The position numbers and the translations under genes are program-made. The notes below the pieces were generated by a model. The model was not told the origin of the DNA and did no database searches. It was given only the letters and a program-made list of their open reading frames with translations. From positions 18,224 through 82,223 of the IMG/VR virus record IMGVR_UViG_3300020394_000862: DNA of 64,000 nt; one strand, written 5' to 3'. Below, in pieces: positions 50,961 through 59,939 of the stretch. Positions within the stretch are counted from its first letter, which is position 1. Each line of letters begins with the position of its first letter. Source of the DNA: a virus.

Positions 50961-51031
50961 TGGTGACCCCGGCGGGATTCGAACCCACTTTCGCGGTTTT
51001 AGAGACCGGCTACTTATGCCAAATCAGGGCC
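50961..51031 (-). tRNA. Putative amber-suppressor tRNA, anticodon CTA
   Basis: 71 bases with encoded CCA. Acceptor GGCCCTG pairs with CGGGGTC (two wobble pairs), discriminator A. T-arm GTGGG-TTCGAAT-CCCGC is regular. Anticodon arm CGGT-CTCTAAA-ACCG gives anticodon CTA (51000-51002) with T33 and A37; a fifth pair is a C-C mismatch. That arm is nearly that of E. coli tRNA-Trp, with CCA changed to CTA. The D-arm is short (GGC/GCC) and lacks the usual GG. It would read UAG. It may be a working suppressor or a decaying tRNA; the deviations lower confidence. Confidence 0.6.
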
Positions 51032-51041
51032 ACGTTTACTG

Positions 51042-51419
51042 TTAAACTTCAGTACAACAAACGTAAAATTTAATCTGCTTATTATACTTTTTGACCATCG
51101 GATGGTCAAGAACTTTTTGTAACTCCGGCAAATACTTCATACGCGCTGAGTCAATTTCACCAGTATCCACCGCATAAGACAGGGAAGGATCTTCAGTAGT
51201 GTCTTCGTCCCATGGTGAGTGATATGCATTGTCTATAAATGCAATGCCGTATTCTTGCTCACGGCAAGTGTCACTAAACCAAGTAATTTGAAAAAAGTCA
51301 TCCTCTTCTATTTGGTCAAACTCTTCTTCAGTAACTTCACTTAGTTTAATACCGTAGCCATAATATACATAAGGCTGCATTGTAATAATCCATGTATAGT
51401 TTTCAGGTGTTACACACAA
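51042..51419 (-). CDS. Hypothetical acidic protein, start uncertain (possible +1 frameshift)
   Basis: Acidic protein (SEVTEEEFDQIEEDDFFQITWF) ending IKFYVCCTEV. The frame is open from 51475 but has no ATG until 51380 (MQPYVYYGYG, 112 aa, no ribosome-binding site); a TTG at 51419 gives 125 aa. Thirty-odd bases upstream a 16-codon ORF with an excellent site begins at 51504 in another frame. Reading past its TAA by +1 would enter this frame. Late promoter TATAAATA lies above both. No family recognised. Confidence 0.5.
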   Translation of the reverse strand: MCVTPENYTWIITMQPYVYYGYGIKLSEVTEEEFDQIEEDDFFQITWFSDTCREQEYGIAFIDNAYHSPWDEDTTEDPSLSYAVDTGEIDSARMKYLPELQKVLDHPMVKKYNKQIKFYVCCTEV

Positions 51420-51453
51420 TACAGCACAATTTATATTACCGCAAGAAAATTCT

Positions 51454-51504
51454 TTACGGTTCTCTGACTGGGTTTCCTAGTTTTCTATCTTCTACGATTT
51501 TCAT
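51454..51504 (-). CDS. 16-codon leader ORF
   Basis: MKIVEDRKLGNPVREP then TAA. AAAGGAGG stands six bases before the ATG, the best ribosome-binding site in this stretch, 18 bp below TATAAATA. It is either a leader peptide or the true N-terminus of the following gene after a +1 shift at CCG-TAA-A. Confidence 0.4.
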   Translation of the reverse strand: MKIVEDRKLGNPVREP

Positions 51505-51521
51505 ACGTCCTCCTTTATAGT

Positions 51522-51529
51522 TATTTATA
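51522..51529 (-). promoter_or_regulatory. Late promoter TATAAATA (tRNA operon)
   Basis: Exact T4 late consensus on the minus strand, heading the unit of leader ORF, acidic protein, tRNA, Cys-rich protein and oxygenase. Confidence 0.6.
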
Positions 51530-51552
51530 TACTAACAGAATTCCAAGCAACA

Positions 51553-51578
51553 AAAAAGCCGCTCGAAAGCGGCTTTTT
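51553..51578 (-). terminator. Terminator after major capsid gene
   Basis: AAAAAGCCGCT / AGCGGCTTTTT, 4-base loop, T-run on the minus strand; 18 bp after the gene 23 stop. Confidence 0.88.
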
Positions 51579-51596
51579 AATTTCAACAAATCACTC

Positions 51597-52781
51597 TTAG
51601 AAGAATGATAAGTTAGAAGTGTTGATACCGATACGGCTGTAGTAGTCGCCTGCGTTACCGAAAGAGTTAGCTGTGTTAGTCAGCTCACAGTATCCGTAAC
51701 GAGTCATGAAGCTTACTACTGGTTGGAAAGTAGTAGGATCAATGATTGGACCAACTGATTGAAGCGGGATATAAGGACAGTAGAACGCACCAGCGTCAGT
51801 CTCGTTGCCTTTATAACCTAGTAATACAGCTTCGTCAGAAGACGCAAACTGATCTACGTAGATCTTCATAGCGTTGTTCAGAGTACCAACTAACTTAGTG
51901 TTAAGAGGTGCATCGAACTTGCCTTCAGTAGTACGTGCGAACGCAGAAGTAGTCGCAGACTGTAGGATAGTTAGTGCCACAGGGCTTACTACCGCAAAGT
52001 TAGCAACACCACGACGTGTACGTTGTGAGATCAAGTTACTTTCAAGGTTCATCATAGTTGCAAGAGCAGCGTGCTCGTCACCTACGAATGTAGCAGTACC
52101 AGAAACAGCGTTCTGATCGTAGCTCTGTGCAGGTGCGCCAGCTAGGTTGCGTAAGCGGCCAAGTAGTTCTTGGTCGATTTCAACTGTGATTTCTTGCGCA
52201 ATAGCTTCCATGATTTCTGCTTCGATGTCGATGCCATGAACAGCTTCAGCATCTTGTGCAGCTTCGAAAGTCCAGCTCGCAGATAGCTTACGAGATTTAA
52301 CTTCAACAGTCTCTTTCAAGATGTTTACAGACATACGGCGACCAGGTTCACCTTCCATAGAGGCAGTTGAACTTGGACCAGGTAGTGGTGACGTAGACGA
52401 GTTCGCTACGTTGTTACCTGAGTACGCTTTCGCGATGTCAAACGGGTTAAACGCTTCTTGTCCAGCTTTAAAACCAGCACCGTCTTCTGCGTAGTTTACA
52501 CGTAGAGTATGGATTTGGCCTACTGGACCAGTCATAGGCTGAACACCCATGATTTCATTTGCAATCGTGCTAGGCATAACGCGGCGTAGCAACGGAAGCA
52601 TAATTTTGTTAACAGTGGCGATATTACCAGTACCGGTTGAACCACTTGTGGCACTTTCTCTAAGCGCTTGCTTTCGAGCATTTTCCAGTACTACATCAGT
52701 AGTCTTGCGAACAGAACCCTGAAGGCCTTCCAGCAAAGCGTTCTTGGTAACTCCCCAATTCTCATTAAGAACCTTACTCAT
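51597..52781 (-). CDS. 23: Major capsid protein gp23
   Basis: 394 aa (T4 gp23 521). T4-type HK97-fold signatures: PLLRRVMPSTIANEIMGVQP and MTGPVGQIHTLRVNY near residues 65-95, MEGEPGRRMSVNILKETVEV, KSRKLSASWTFEAAQDAEAV, LISQRTRRG-type helix and FMTRYGYCELTN near the end. The N-terminal 60 residues (Ala/Ser-rich, ending about TGTGNIATV) are probably cut by gp21 on maturation. Follows gp22 and gp21 as in T4 and has a strong terminator. Confidence 0.95.
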   Translation of the reverse strand: MSKVLNENWGVTKNALLEGLQGSVRKTTDVVLENARKQALRESATSGSTGTGNIATVNKIMLPLLRRVMPSTIANEIMGVQPMTGPVGQIHTLRVNYAEDGAGFKAGQEAFNPFDIAKAYSGNNVANSSTSPLPGPSSTASMEGEPGRRMSVNILKETVEVKSRKLSASWTFEAAQDAEAVHGIDIEAEIMEAIAQEITVEIDQELLGRLRNLAGAPAQSYDQNAVSGTATFVGDEHAALATMMNLESNLISQRTRRGVANFAVVSPVALTILQSATTSAFARTTEGKFDAPLNTKLVGTLNNAMKIYVDQFASSDEAVLLGYKGNETDAGAFYCPYIPLQSVGPIIDPTTFQPVVSFMTRYGYCELTNTANSFGNAGDYYSRIGINTSNLSFF

Positions 52782-52818
52782 CTTATTCTCCTTGATTATT
52801 CTTAATTAGTGTAGAGAC

Positions 52819-53934
52819 TTAAACTTTGCTGATACCAGCTAGTCGTGTAATCTCTTTCAATTCTACGTCATCATTCGATTCGTTTACTTGCTTCCGACGA
52901 GATTCAGCACCTCTACGACGGCCATCTCTGGCACTCAAAGTAGACTTGCGGTTTCTGCGTTCAGACAGTTTAGAACGTCCTTCTGACGGTTTTTGTTGTT
53001 GTTCGCCCAATACAGTTGGTAGATATCGCTTGAAAGCTTTGTCCAGATCTTTAGTCTGAACACTCTCTAACAAACCTTCCATCACCGATTGTTGTCGCCC
53101 GCTAAGCGGAGATAACATCTCGTTCATCTTGCGGGTGCGAGCCAGGTTATCTTTAGTGACTTCTAATTCCGCCTTAAGCTTGTTTTGTGCTTCAGACAGT
53201 TTTTTAATCGCTTGAGATGCCTTGGCGTTTGCCTTCTTAGCAGTGCCCAGCTCAGTGCCTTCTACAAGTAGAGAGCCACCAAATTCTGATGCAAATGCCT
53301 CGAATATTTTTCTACCGAACTTGTTTTCACGAGCTTCGGCAATGTCTTGGCGAAGAGCAGTCAATTCCGAACGTAGAGTTGACTCTACTAGTTCAGATGT
53401 CTTGCTACTCGCACGAGCGATAAATTTCGCTTTGGCTTCGCGCAACTTAGCGCGGCCTTCGTTGATCAACGCGACGCGCTGTTCATTAAGTGCTTTCTTA
53501 TCTTGAGCGAACTCAGTTAACTCATTAGCGATAGACTCTTTAATGAATTTATTCGCTTTCTTAACTGATTCGTTCATACGTTTACGATCTTCATGCAACT
53601 CGCCAACTTCGCCTTTAAGCTTACGAAGCACAAATTCCTGCATAGCTTTTAATTGCTTAGCATTCTGTTTATGCAACTTCGCCTTGGCTTCGCTAAGCTC
53701 TTTTTCGTAATTAGCGATACGGGTCATAGACTCACGTAATTGATCGCTTACGAATTTTTCAGCAGCTTCTGCGATAGTTGACTTGTCGTGCTCATACTTT
53801 TGAGCAAACTCACGACGAAGCTCAGCACCAATTGAACTACGAGCCTCAGCGATCTGTTTGTCCCATGCTTCTTGAACCATGTTACGATCAGACTCACTTA
53901 GTTGAGCATTTTTTAAAACTTTGTTAACACTCAT
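52819..53934 (-). CDS. 22: Prohead core scaffold gp22
   Basis: 371 aa (T4 gp22 269). Almost entirely charged coiled-coil helix, Lys/Glu/Ala-rich (EKELSEAKAKLHKQNAKQL), with the gp22-type element RENKFGRKIFEAFASEF and a basic Arg-rich C-terminus. It forms the prohead core and is degraded by gp21. Position between gp21 and gp23 matches T4. Confidence 0.88.
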   Translation of the reverse strand: MSVNKVLKNAQLSESDRNMVQEAWDKQIAEARSSIGAELRREFAQKYEHDKSTIAEAAEKFVSDQLRESMTRIANYEKELSEAKAKLHKQNAKQLKAMQEFVLRKLKGEVGELHEDRKRMNESVKKANKFIKESIANELTEFAQDKKALNEQRVALINEGRAKLREAKAKFIARASSKTSELVESTLRSELTALRQDIAEARENKFGRKIFEAFASEFGGSLLVEGTELGTAKKANAKASQAIKKLSEAQNKLKAELEVTKDNLARTRKMNEMLSPLSGRQQSVMEGLLESVQTKDLDKAFKRYLPTVLGEQQQKPSEGRSKLSERRNRKSTLSARDGRRRGAESRRKQVNESNDDVELKEITRLAGISKV

Positions 53935-53948
53935 TCGGCTTTCTCCTT

Positions 53949-54584
53949 TTAAGGTTTTAACTCTTTTATGAGTGCCATTAGCATTGACGGTAGGTGTTTA
54001 TCTGCAACTTTGTCACCGTGCGCAGCTTGCGCAGCAGCTTCATAAATTCCAGCGCCACCGCGCATGTTAAAAAGACTCTCATAAATTGTTTGCGGATATG
54101 CTTCCGGGGCAGAAGGTTGGGCAACTATATCAACCGTTACGATTTCAAAGTCACTTACATAGCCCTGGTTGTCTACGTTACCAGAACCGCGCGAACTCAC
54201 ACCAAGACGAACATTAGAACTAAGCAAGCCATGAACGATTTTACCACACGGGGTATTCTCGATCACTTTAAGTTTGCCAATTCCGTTATTGCCTTTCATG
54301 TAAATGTCGGTGATAACATGACTAACACGATCCAAGTTAATTGTTAGTTCATCGGGATGATCCAGCTCACCTAGGACTGATTCTCCGCGTTCCATACGCT
54401 CTTTAAGTTGAGCAACGGCGCCGCTGATTTCGTCCATTGGATAAACGCGCTGGTTATGATTTCGAACGTCAGCTTGTATGAAGATGCCTTCCATATAAAA
54501 AGCACGACCATTATCGTCTGCGCCTTCGGTAATTCGAATTTGCGAACGTTCAGGTCCCATATATTCATACAGCTTATTCATCAT
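53949..54584 (-). CDS. 21: Prohead protease gp21
   Basis: 211 aa, equal to T4 gp21 (212). Catalytic features: GELDHPDE with His76, and RLGVSSRGSG with Ser130 or 131, as in U9/S78-type prohead proteases. It cleaves scaffold, core and capsid proteins at maturation. AAGGG before the ATG pair (54584 or 54581). Confidence 0.92.
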   Translation of the reverse strand: MMNKLYEYMGPERSQIRITEGADDNGRAFYMEGIFIQADVRNHNQRVYPMDEISGAVAQLKERMERGESVLGELDHPDELTINLDRVSHVITDIYMKGNNGIGKLKVIENTPCGKIVHGLLSSNVRLGVSSRGSGNVDNQGYVSDFEIVTVDIVAQPSAPEAYPQTIYESLFNMRGGAGIYEAAAQAAHGDKVADKHLPSMLMALIKELKP

Positions 54585-54590
54585 TATCCC

Positions 54591-55094
54591 TTATAGTGTG
54601 CCAGCTAGCTCTTCGTCAGAACCCATTTCTGGATCATCGATTTCGCTGTCTAAGTCACCGCCGTCCATTTCTGGATCAGCGTCCATGTCTACATCATCAC
54701 CTGCAAGTTCTTCGAACTCAGCAGCTAATTCAGCAAACGCAGCTTCAAGATCTTCGACGCGGTCTTCAACGTCGCCTGCATCTTCGTCAGATACTTCGTC
54801 GTCTACTTCAACATCGTCGTCAGACATTTCGTCGTCTACTTCAGTATCAGATACTTCGTCAGATACTTCGTCAGACAAATCGCCCATGTCTTCTTCTTTA
54901 ACTACTTTGTCCTTCTTTTCGGAATCGTCTTCCTCTGCGTCTTCTTCATCTGAAGATTCAGAAACACCAACAGCCTTTGAAACATCTGCATAAATGTCAC
55001 GTGCTGTCTCAACAACGATTTCGTGAAAGAGTTTCGAAGCAGCAGTATTGTCTTCGTTAATAAGAAGGTCAAATACTTGTTCTAGCTTGTTCAT
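54591..55094 (-). CDS. Acidic prohead core protein (gp67/gp68-like)
   Basis: 167 aa. After a 45-residue helical N-terminus (EQVFDLLINEDNTAASKLF) the chain is a very acidic low-complexity run of Asp, Glu, Ser, Val repeats (DEVSDEVSDTEVDDEMSDDD). In T4, the short acidic core proteins gp67 and gp68 sit at this place between portal and protease. Similar size and charge support the analogy; which one is unclear. Confidence 0.65.
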   Translation of the reverse strand: MNKLEQVFDLLINEDNTAASKLFHEIVVETARDIYADVSKAVGVSESSDEEDAEEDDSEKKDKVVKEEDMGDLSDEVSDEVSDTEVDDEMSDDDVEVDDEVSDEDAGDVEDRVEDLEAAFAELAAEFEELAGDDVDMDADPEMDGGDLDSEIDDPEMGSDEELAGTL

Positions 55095-55136
55095 GTTCTT
55101 ACACTCCTATTGAAAAATCACAGTTTTTCTATGTTC

Positions 55137-55144
55137 TATTTATG
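55137..55144 (-). promoter_or_regulatory. Late-promoter-like motif CATAAATA (core-protease-scaffold-capsid operon)
   Basis: Minus-strand CATAAATA, 43 bp upstream of the acidic core gene; would drive genes 54591-55094 through gene 23. Confidence 0.5.
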
Positions 55145-55157
55145 AAGCGCATAAAAA

Positions 55158-55198
55158 AATGCGCTCTAGGGGCCTGGTTTTGGTCCAAAAAGCGCATT
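55158..55198 (-). terminator. Terminator after the Gly-rich gene
   Basis: AATGCGCT / AGCGCATT closing a longer structured loop, followed by TTTTTAT on the minus strand. The GCGCAT arm can pair alternatively with a second ATGCGC at 55146-55152. Confidence 0.65.
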
Positions 55199-55221
55199 CT
55201 TACTACTTATAACTATTTTTA

Positions 55222-55494
55222 CTATTCTTCGCCTAAAGCAGGTCCGTCGTCAAAATCAATTTCTCCGCCGAAACCTCCGCCGCCTAGGCCGCCTCCAGGG
55301 CCGCCTCCGCCTACATCGCCACCGTACATTATTTGCATCAGCTTCATACGCTCAATCTCTTCGATTCTTTTGAAGTCCCTAGACTTGCGCATCTGTTGTA
55401 GGTGTTTAAGTGTCAGCTGAGGTCTGCGAACGTCTGTAGATAATCTAACTACACTTCTATCCCTAGCAGGATCGTATATTTCATCTATACGCAT
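55222..55494 (-). CDS. Gly-rich small protein, 90 aa
   Basis: N-terminal RSVVRLSTDVRRPQLTLKH and a helical middle, then a glycine run (GGDVGGGGPGGGLGGG) and an acidic end. Overlaps the portal stop by 1 bp. T4 has small core genes at this spot; no clear match. Possibly a prohead or neck-region protein. Confidence 0.6.
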   Translation of the reverse strand: MRIDEIYDPARDRSVVRLSTDVRRPQLTLKHLQQMRKSRDFKRIEEIERMKLMQIMYGGDVGGGGPGGGLGGGGFGGEIDFDDGPALGEE

Positions 55495-57098
55495 TATTCT
55501 TCCCTAGCTTTGTTTTGGTACTGTTTAATCGCAGAGCTAGTTAGACCAGCTTCACGTGCAACTGTGGTTCTGGCGATTTCTTCACCAGCCTCGTCTTTAA
55601 TGCCGTTTTCTTGTTTCCAAAGACGTTCGTTTTCTAGTATATCGTTATCATCCCAGCCTAAGTATTTCTTCATAGCAAATCGTTTAGAGATATGTTCGTA
55701 ATCCGACATTTGTGCATACGCGCTAGCGAACTGCATATTCATCTCAACTTCACGATAGTTACTGAAGTTCTGAGGCTCACAGAATTGGATGTCAAACGTA
55801 CCAGTATCTACGCGGATACCGGAATGCTTACAATACATCTTGAATTCATGGTTTAATTCGTCTATAACAATATTTTGCAAACGACGACAATATCTATCAA
55901 ATCTGAACTCTTGGATAAACGCATTAGACACCTTACCGTCTTGGAAAGGCGCCGTACCGTCTTCTGGCCCAGTAGGCAAATACGAACTAGGAATACTCAA
56001 CGCTCTTATTAATTTGTTGTTGAAATATTTCAAGTCATCAATTTCGCCTAGGCCTTGGCCGCCTGGAAGTGTTTCAACTCGAGAGCCTCGACCGCTCGCT
56101 GTTACTGCGAAAAAGTAATCTTCAATCATGCTTAGCGGGTTGTACGCCGAGTCCATGATATTGTTTTCACCATTACCTGTTTTTTGCGGTATGCGCTTTT
56201 GCTGTACTTCCATACGAGTTGATTCCAAGTGAGCTTTTGCCTTGTGTGGCGGTAAGTCACCAGTATCAATAAAGAATACACGGCGTTCAGGTGCTCGGTG
56301 AATACGGTAAATCAAAATACTGTCTTCAAGCAGTTCTTTCTGCTTATAAATCTTGAACACTTTTTCTAGCTCACTAACGCCAAACGGCCATGTCATATTC
56401 ATGCCCTCGGACATACTTATATGAACTACGTGGTCAGCCGATATGTAAGTAATCTCTTCATCAGTATTAGCTGACGAAACACCTGTAGTCTTAGCCGATT
56501 TAGACCAATGTTGCACTGACAGGTTATTAGCGTTGTGAGTGTTATTAGGATCGAAATCACTAGCAACACCGTCTTTTAAGTTAAACGAGATATTAGCCAT
56601 GGCGTAAAACTCAATACGTTTGTTGTCAGCTTCGTTAACAATTACGTATTTTACATCAGCCACATCTACCCAGTGAAGCTTGAAAGTTTCAGGGTCTCGT
56701 ATAAAGAACTGGTCGCCGTACTTTATAGTGCCACGGAATGTAGTAACCGCACGTCTGCGCCATTCGTTTAGTTCGCACCATTGGCGCAATAAACGATTAA
56801 TAGTTTCAGTTTCACTCTCAGTAGGATCTTCTACCCAGCTAACTTCAAACGGCAGCTTATTGTCTTCGTCGTCCTGTACGCAGAATTCTGCAATAGTGTT
56901 AAGCGCTAAATGAACTTCGTGATCCAAGTCCATTGTGTCATATTGCGCGTAACGGTGTATTCTGTCTTGTGAACCGGAGTAGTACTCTGGTAGCCATGCT
57001 GCATCTTTATCGAAGCTCCCATGGCTTGCGCCAGAAGATTTGAATGATCCTGGATTCGTGTTAGTCGGCGATTGATTAAAATACTTTTTCCAAGTCAT
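55494..57098 (-). CDS. 20: Portal protein gp20
   Basis: 534 aa (T4 gp20 524). Family features in order: DLDHEVHLALNTIAEFCVQ, RAVTTFRGTIKYGDQFFIRD, IYRIHRAPERRVFFIDTGDLPPHKA, LPGGQGLGEIDDLKYFNNKL and FIQEFRFDRYCRRLQNI. It forms the dodecameric ring through which gp17 packages DNA and to which the neck binds. Start 4 bp from the tape measure stop. Confidence 0.95.
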   Translation of the reverse strand: MTWKKYFNQSPTNTNPGSFKSSGASHGSFDKDAAWLPEYYSGSQDRIHRYAQYDTMDLDHEVHLALNTIAEFCVQDDEDNKLPFEVSWVEDPTESETETINRLLRQWCELNEWRRRAVTTFRGTIKYGDQFFIRDPETFKLHWVDVADVKYVIVNEADNKRIEFYAMANISFNLKDGVASDFDPNNTHNANNLSVQHWSKSAKTTGVSSANTDEEITYISADHVVHISMSEGMNMTWPFGVSELEKVFKIYKQKELLEDSILIYRIHRAPERRVFFIDTGDLPPHKAKAHLESTRMEVQQKRIPQKTGNGENNIMDSAYNPLSMIEDYFFAVTASGRGSRVETLPGGQGLGEIDDLKYFNNKLIRALSIPSSYLPTGPEDGTAPFQDGKVSNAFIQEFRFDRYCRRLQNIVIDELNHEFKMYCKHSGIRVDTGTFDIQFCEPQNFSNYREVEMNMQFASAYAQMSDYEHISKRFAMKKYLGWDDNDILENERLWKQENGIKDEAGEEIARTTVAREAGLTSSAIKQYQNKAREE

Positions 57099-57101
57099 TT
57101 A

Positions 57102-59909
57102 TTAACCTATTCCCTTAATTGTGCCCTTTGTGTTAGAGCTTATTTCACGAGAATATCTATTATTCTCTGTCTGAGCAGCTATAAGTTGGTCTAGTTTTTC
57201 AACAAGCGCATCAAGGTTAGCTGTGTTGCCAGTCTCTTGCGCAGTTACTACCGCCTCTTTTAATTTCTCTGCCTCAGTTATTTGCGAGTTTCGTTGCTCA
57301 GTAAATGTAGAGTTATCTATATTACCGGCTCTAGTGTTATTTACTATGTTGGAAACCGAAGCATTTCTAATTAGTTGCGCATCGCGTTGTATATTGCCGC
57401 TGTTCATCCTAGGGGCTTGACGCTTAACATTATTGGCATAGTCTTTGGCAACACCGGACGCGTGCTCTACTACATCATTATTGACTTGTTTAGCGGTGTC
57501 TTTCATTACGGTTGCGCTGTCGTCGTCACCAGTAAACCACGACTTAGCAGCATCCCATTTCTGTGCTACCCAGTCGCCCACGGCTGATATTTGTTGGCCA
57601 ACAAAAGTTAGCAAATCAAACAGTATACCAAGTGGTGAGTTAATATCACGCAATGCGTTAGTAAACGATGTAGAGTCAAAACCAAGCCAGCTAGCGACAG
57701 TGTCGACCATGTCATAAATCCAGCCTGCAAAAGTGCGCGGCAGACTCATAATGCTGTCTATTACTTTCCCTATAAAAGTATCAGCGTCAGAGTTCATATA
57801 GCCGTCTATTATGCCGGTTATTAATGTACTAATAGCGATACCTACCGGACCAAACAAAGCAGGGATTCTAGACAGCAACCAAGGCAATGCCCGTTGTGCG
57901 ACCGCGCCTAACCAGAATAATGACTTGTTTAGGAAAGTCGATACGCCGCCTAACATCTGCGGTCCTAACACAGTAAACAAACGAGCTAATCCGCCTGATA
58001 TTGTGCTGAAAGCAGAGGTCGTTGCCTTTATTACACCACCAGCAAACACACGTACCATCGAGGGTAGTGACTTAAACAGGCCAACAATGTCAAAAGCCAT
58101 CAATACACGACCTGCCATTTTAAACGCGCCTACTAATAGTCTAACCGGGGTAGCCAATAACATTACGCCGCCTACTAATAATCCCGCTACGTAACCAAGC
58201 GTATTAGCCGCATTTTCAGTTTCTATCCCAAAGACAGACATAACTGACCCAATAGTGTCAGCCACCCATAAAAGACCGGATCCAATCACTTTTAGGACGT
58301 CAAATACTGTACCGAAGCCGGACACAAACCCGTCTATAAAACTACGTATGTCACTGAAGAATTTACTCATCTTGTTGACAGCTTCTTCAGTGAATTCGCC
58401 TTCCTTATTAAACAGCTTGTTTACATCATCAAAACCAACGAAATAGTTTAGTACTTGAGTAAGCAAGCCTTGGAACATTGTAGTCAAGCGATTGTTGAAC
58501 TCACGTATAAACGCAGCTTGGTTTCGTATTCTGCGTTCAGCGGCACGCTGTTCATCAGTCATGCTACTGCGCATATCTTCGGTTAAAGAAAGCGCGTCAT
58601 TCGCAAACTGCAAATAAGTTCCGCCGACGCTTTGTGCTACTGCTAGAGTTGCTTTTCGTTGGTCGTCTGTCATTTGCTGGAAACGAACTGCTAATGTATT
58701 ACGCAAGCGCTCAATGGCGGTCGTATCACCCGACATCACGCTGTTTAGTTCTTCAGTTAGCGCTGGTATAACATCACCTAAACCACTTGATGCTAGACCT
58801 CTTACGAGCTCCTGATCAATCGGGCGGCCTAGTTGTAAATTAGCAAGTTGGTCTCTTAATGTTTTAGACACCTCAGGCGCGTCGGCAAAAGCCATTGTCA
58901 TTTCTTTAACAGCTTCTTGCCCAGCTAAGCTTAATGAGCTCATAATAAAACGAGTATCTGGCGCATCCATTAACCCGTTTACTGCTTTGTCTATCTCTTC
59001 AATCCCAATACCCAATCTAGCACTGTATTCCGTCATATTTTCTATGGCGCGGCGTGCTAAGTTCTGCATTTGGTTTTGATTGAGTTGGTCTATTTGCCCT
59101 AAAAGACGTTGACGGGAGAATTCGCTTGCGCTATACTCAAGCATTTGTCTCGAAGTTACGCCGACAATATCACCAAAATCAGCCATGCCCGAAACTGTTT
59201 GGGCGAAGCTTTTTCCTGTGGCTCTTTGGTACGCATTAAGCGCGATGGCGTGCTCATTATAAATGCTGTTTAAGTCCTCAACACTTGTACCAAAACGAAG
59301 GACGTTATCAGCAGTGTTGGAAATAAAGTTGCCTGCTATTTCTGCAGATGATCCAAAACTTTGTATAAGTGCGCCAGCTGATCGTGAGTTCTCGGCTAGG
59401 TTTGCCAAGTTTCCTACCAGTGCAGCTATCGAAAACGCGCTCAGTATTTGGCCTGTTTTGGCCATTATACCGCCGAAACCCATATCCATACGGCCTATAA
59501 AGCCACCTAACATGGTGTCTAATTTCCCGGATAAATCAGGTTCACGGTTATTCATTGGCGCGTTGGCAGGACCAGGTCCTGAAGACGGGCGGCGCTTGTT
59601 TTCTTTAACTTGTTCTTTGTAATTGTCTTCGAGTGTTTCGCCGATATCGGCTAGCTCTTGTTTTAGCTCGTCGAAGTCAAGTCCTTCTATGGAATCAACA
59701 ACATCGCCTATCTCGCCCATGCCGGTTGGGTCATCAAGCTTGTCAGCAATGCGTTTTAACTGATCTTCTACTTTTTTACCGTGTGCTTTGTCTAAGTTGT
59801 AGGATTTCTGAACGAGTTTTATTAGGGACTTTAACGTCTCTTCTTGAGCTAGTGTTCTTATGGCGACACTGTCTATATCGGTAATAATTACCGGGCTTAC
59901 TTCTTCCAT
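57102..59909 (-). CDS. Tail tape measure protein
   Basis: 935 aa. Long helical chain with a charged N-terminal part (LKSLIKLVQKSYNLDKAHGK), an Ala/Gly/Ser helical middle, a hydrophobic region between about residues 490 and 720 with several possible membrane-spanning stretches (LGYVAGLLVGGVMLLATPVRL), and a polar helical tail. This architecture and length fit tape measures (T4 gp29 590, so this tail may be longer). It sets tail length and leaves the tail at injection. Next to the gp26-like/frameshift pair and upstream of the portal. Confidence 0.85.
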   Translation of the reverse strand: MEEVSPVIITDIDSVAIRTLAQEETLKSLIKLVQKSYNLDKAHGKKVEDQLKRIADKLDDPTGMGEIGDVVDSIEGLDFDELKQELADIGETLEDNYKEQVKENKRRPSSGPGPANAPMNNREPDLSGKLDTMLGGFIGRMDMGFGGIMAKTGQILSAFSIAALVGNLANLAENSRSAGALIQSFGSSAEIAGNFISNTADNVLRFGTSVEDLNSIYNEHAIALNAYQRATGKSFAQTVSGMADFGDIVGVTSRQMLEYSASEFSRQRLLGQIDQLNQNQMQNLARRAIENMTEYSARLGIGIEEIDKAVNGLMDAPDTRFIMSSLSLAGQEAVKEMTMAFADAPEVSKTLRDQLANLQLGRPIDQELVRGLASSGLGDVIPALTEELNSVMSGDTTAIERLRNTLAVRFQQMTDDQRKATLAVAQSVGGTYLQFANDALSLTEDMRSSMTDEQRAAERRIRNQAAFIREFNNRLTTMFQGLLTQVLNYFVGFDDVNKLFNKEGEFTEEAVNKMSKFFSDIRSFIDGFVSGFGTVFDVLKVIGSGLLWVADTIGSVMSVFGIETENAANTLGYVAGLLVGGVMLLATPVRLLVGAFKMAGRVLMAFDIVGLFKSLPSMVRVFAGGVIKATTSAFSTISGGLARLFTVLGPQMLGGVSTFLNKSLFWLGAVAQRALPWLLSRIPALFGPVGIAISTLITGIIDGYMNSDADTFIGKVIDSIMSLPRTFAGWIYDMVDTVASWLGFDSTSFTNALRDINSPLGILFDLLTFVGQQISAVGDWVAQKWDAAKSWFTGDDDSATVMKDTAKQVNNDVVEHASGVAKDYANNVKRQAPRMNSGNIQRDAQLIRNASVSNIVNNTRAGNIDNSTFTEQRNSQITEAEKLKEAVVTAQETGNTANLDALVEKLDQLIAAQTENNRYSREISSNTKGTIKGIG

Positions 59910-59939
59910 AATTCCGTACTAAACCTTATCCTATATGAA

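Noticed and set aside
50961-51031. Anticodon CTC (Glu-like) for the tRNA
   Set aside because: That register puts no T at position 33 with a paired stem; the tRNA-Trp-like stem CGGT/ACCG fixes the loop as CTCTAAA and the anticodon as CTA.
54598-54993. 131-codon Ser-rich plus-strand ORF
   Set aside because: Mirror of the acidic core protein gene: GAT/GAA repeats read backwards as Ser codons.
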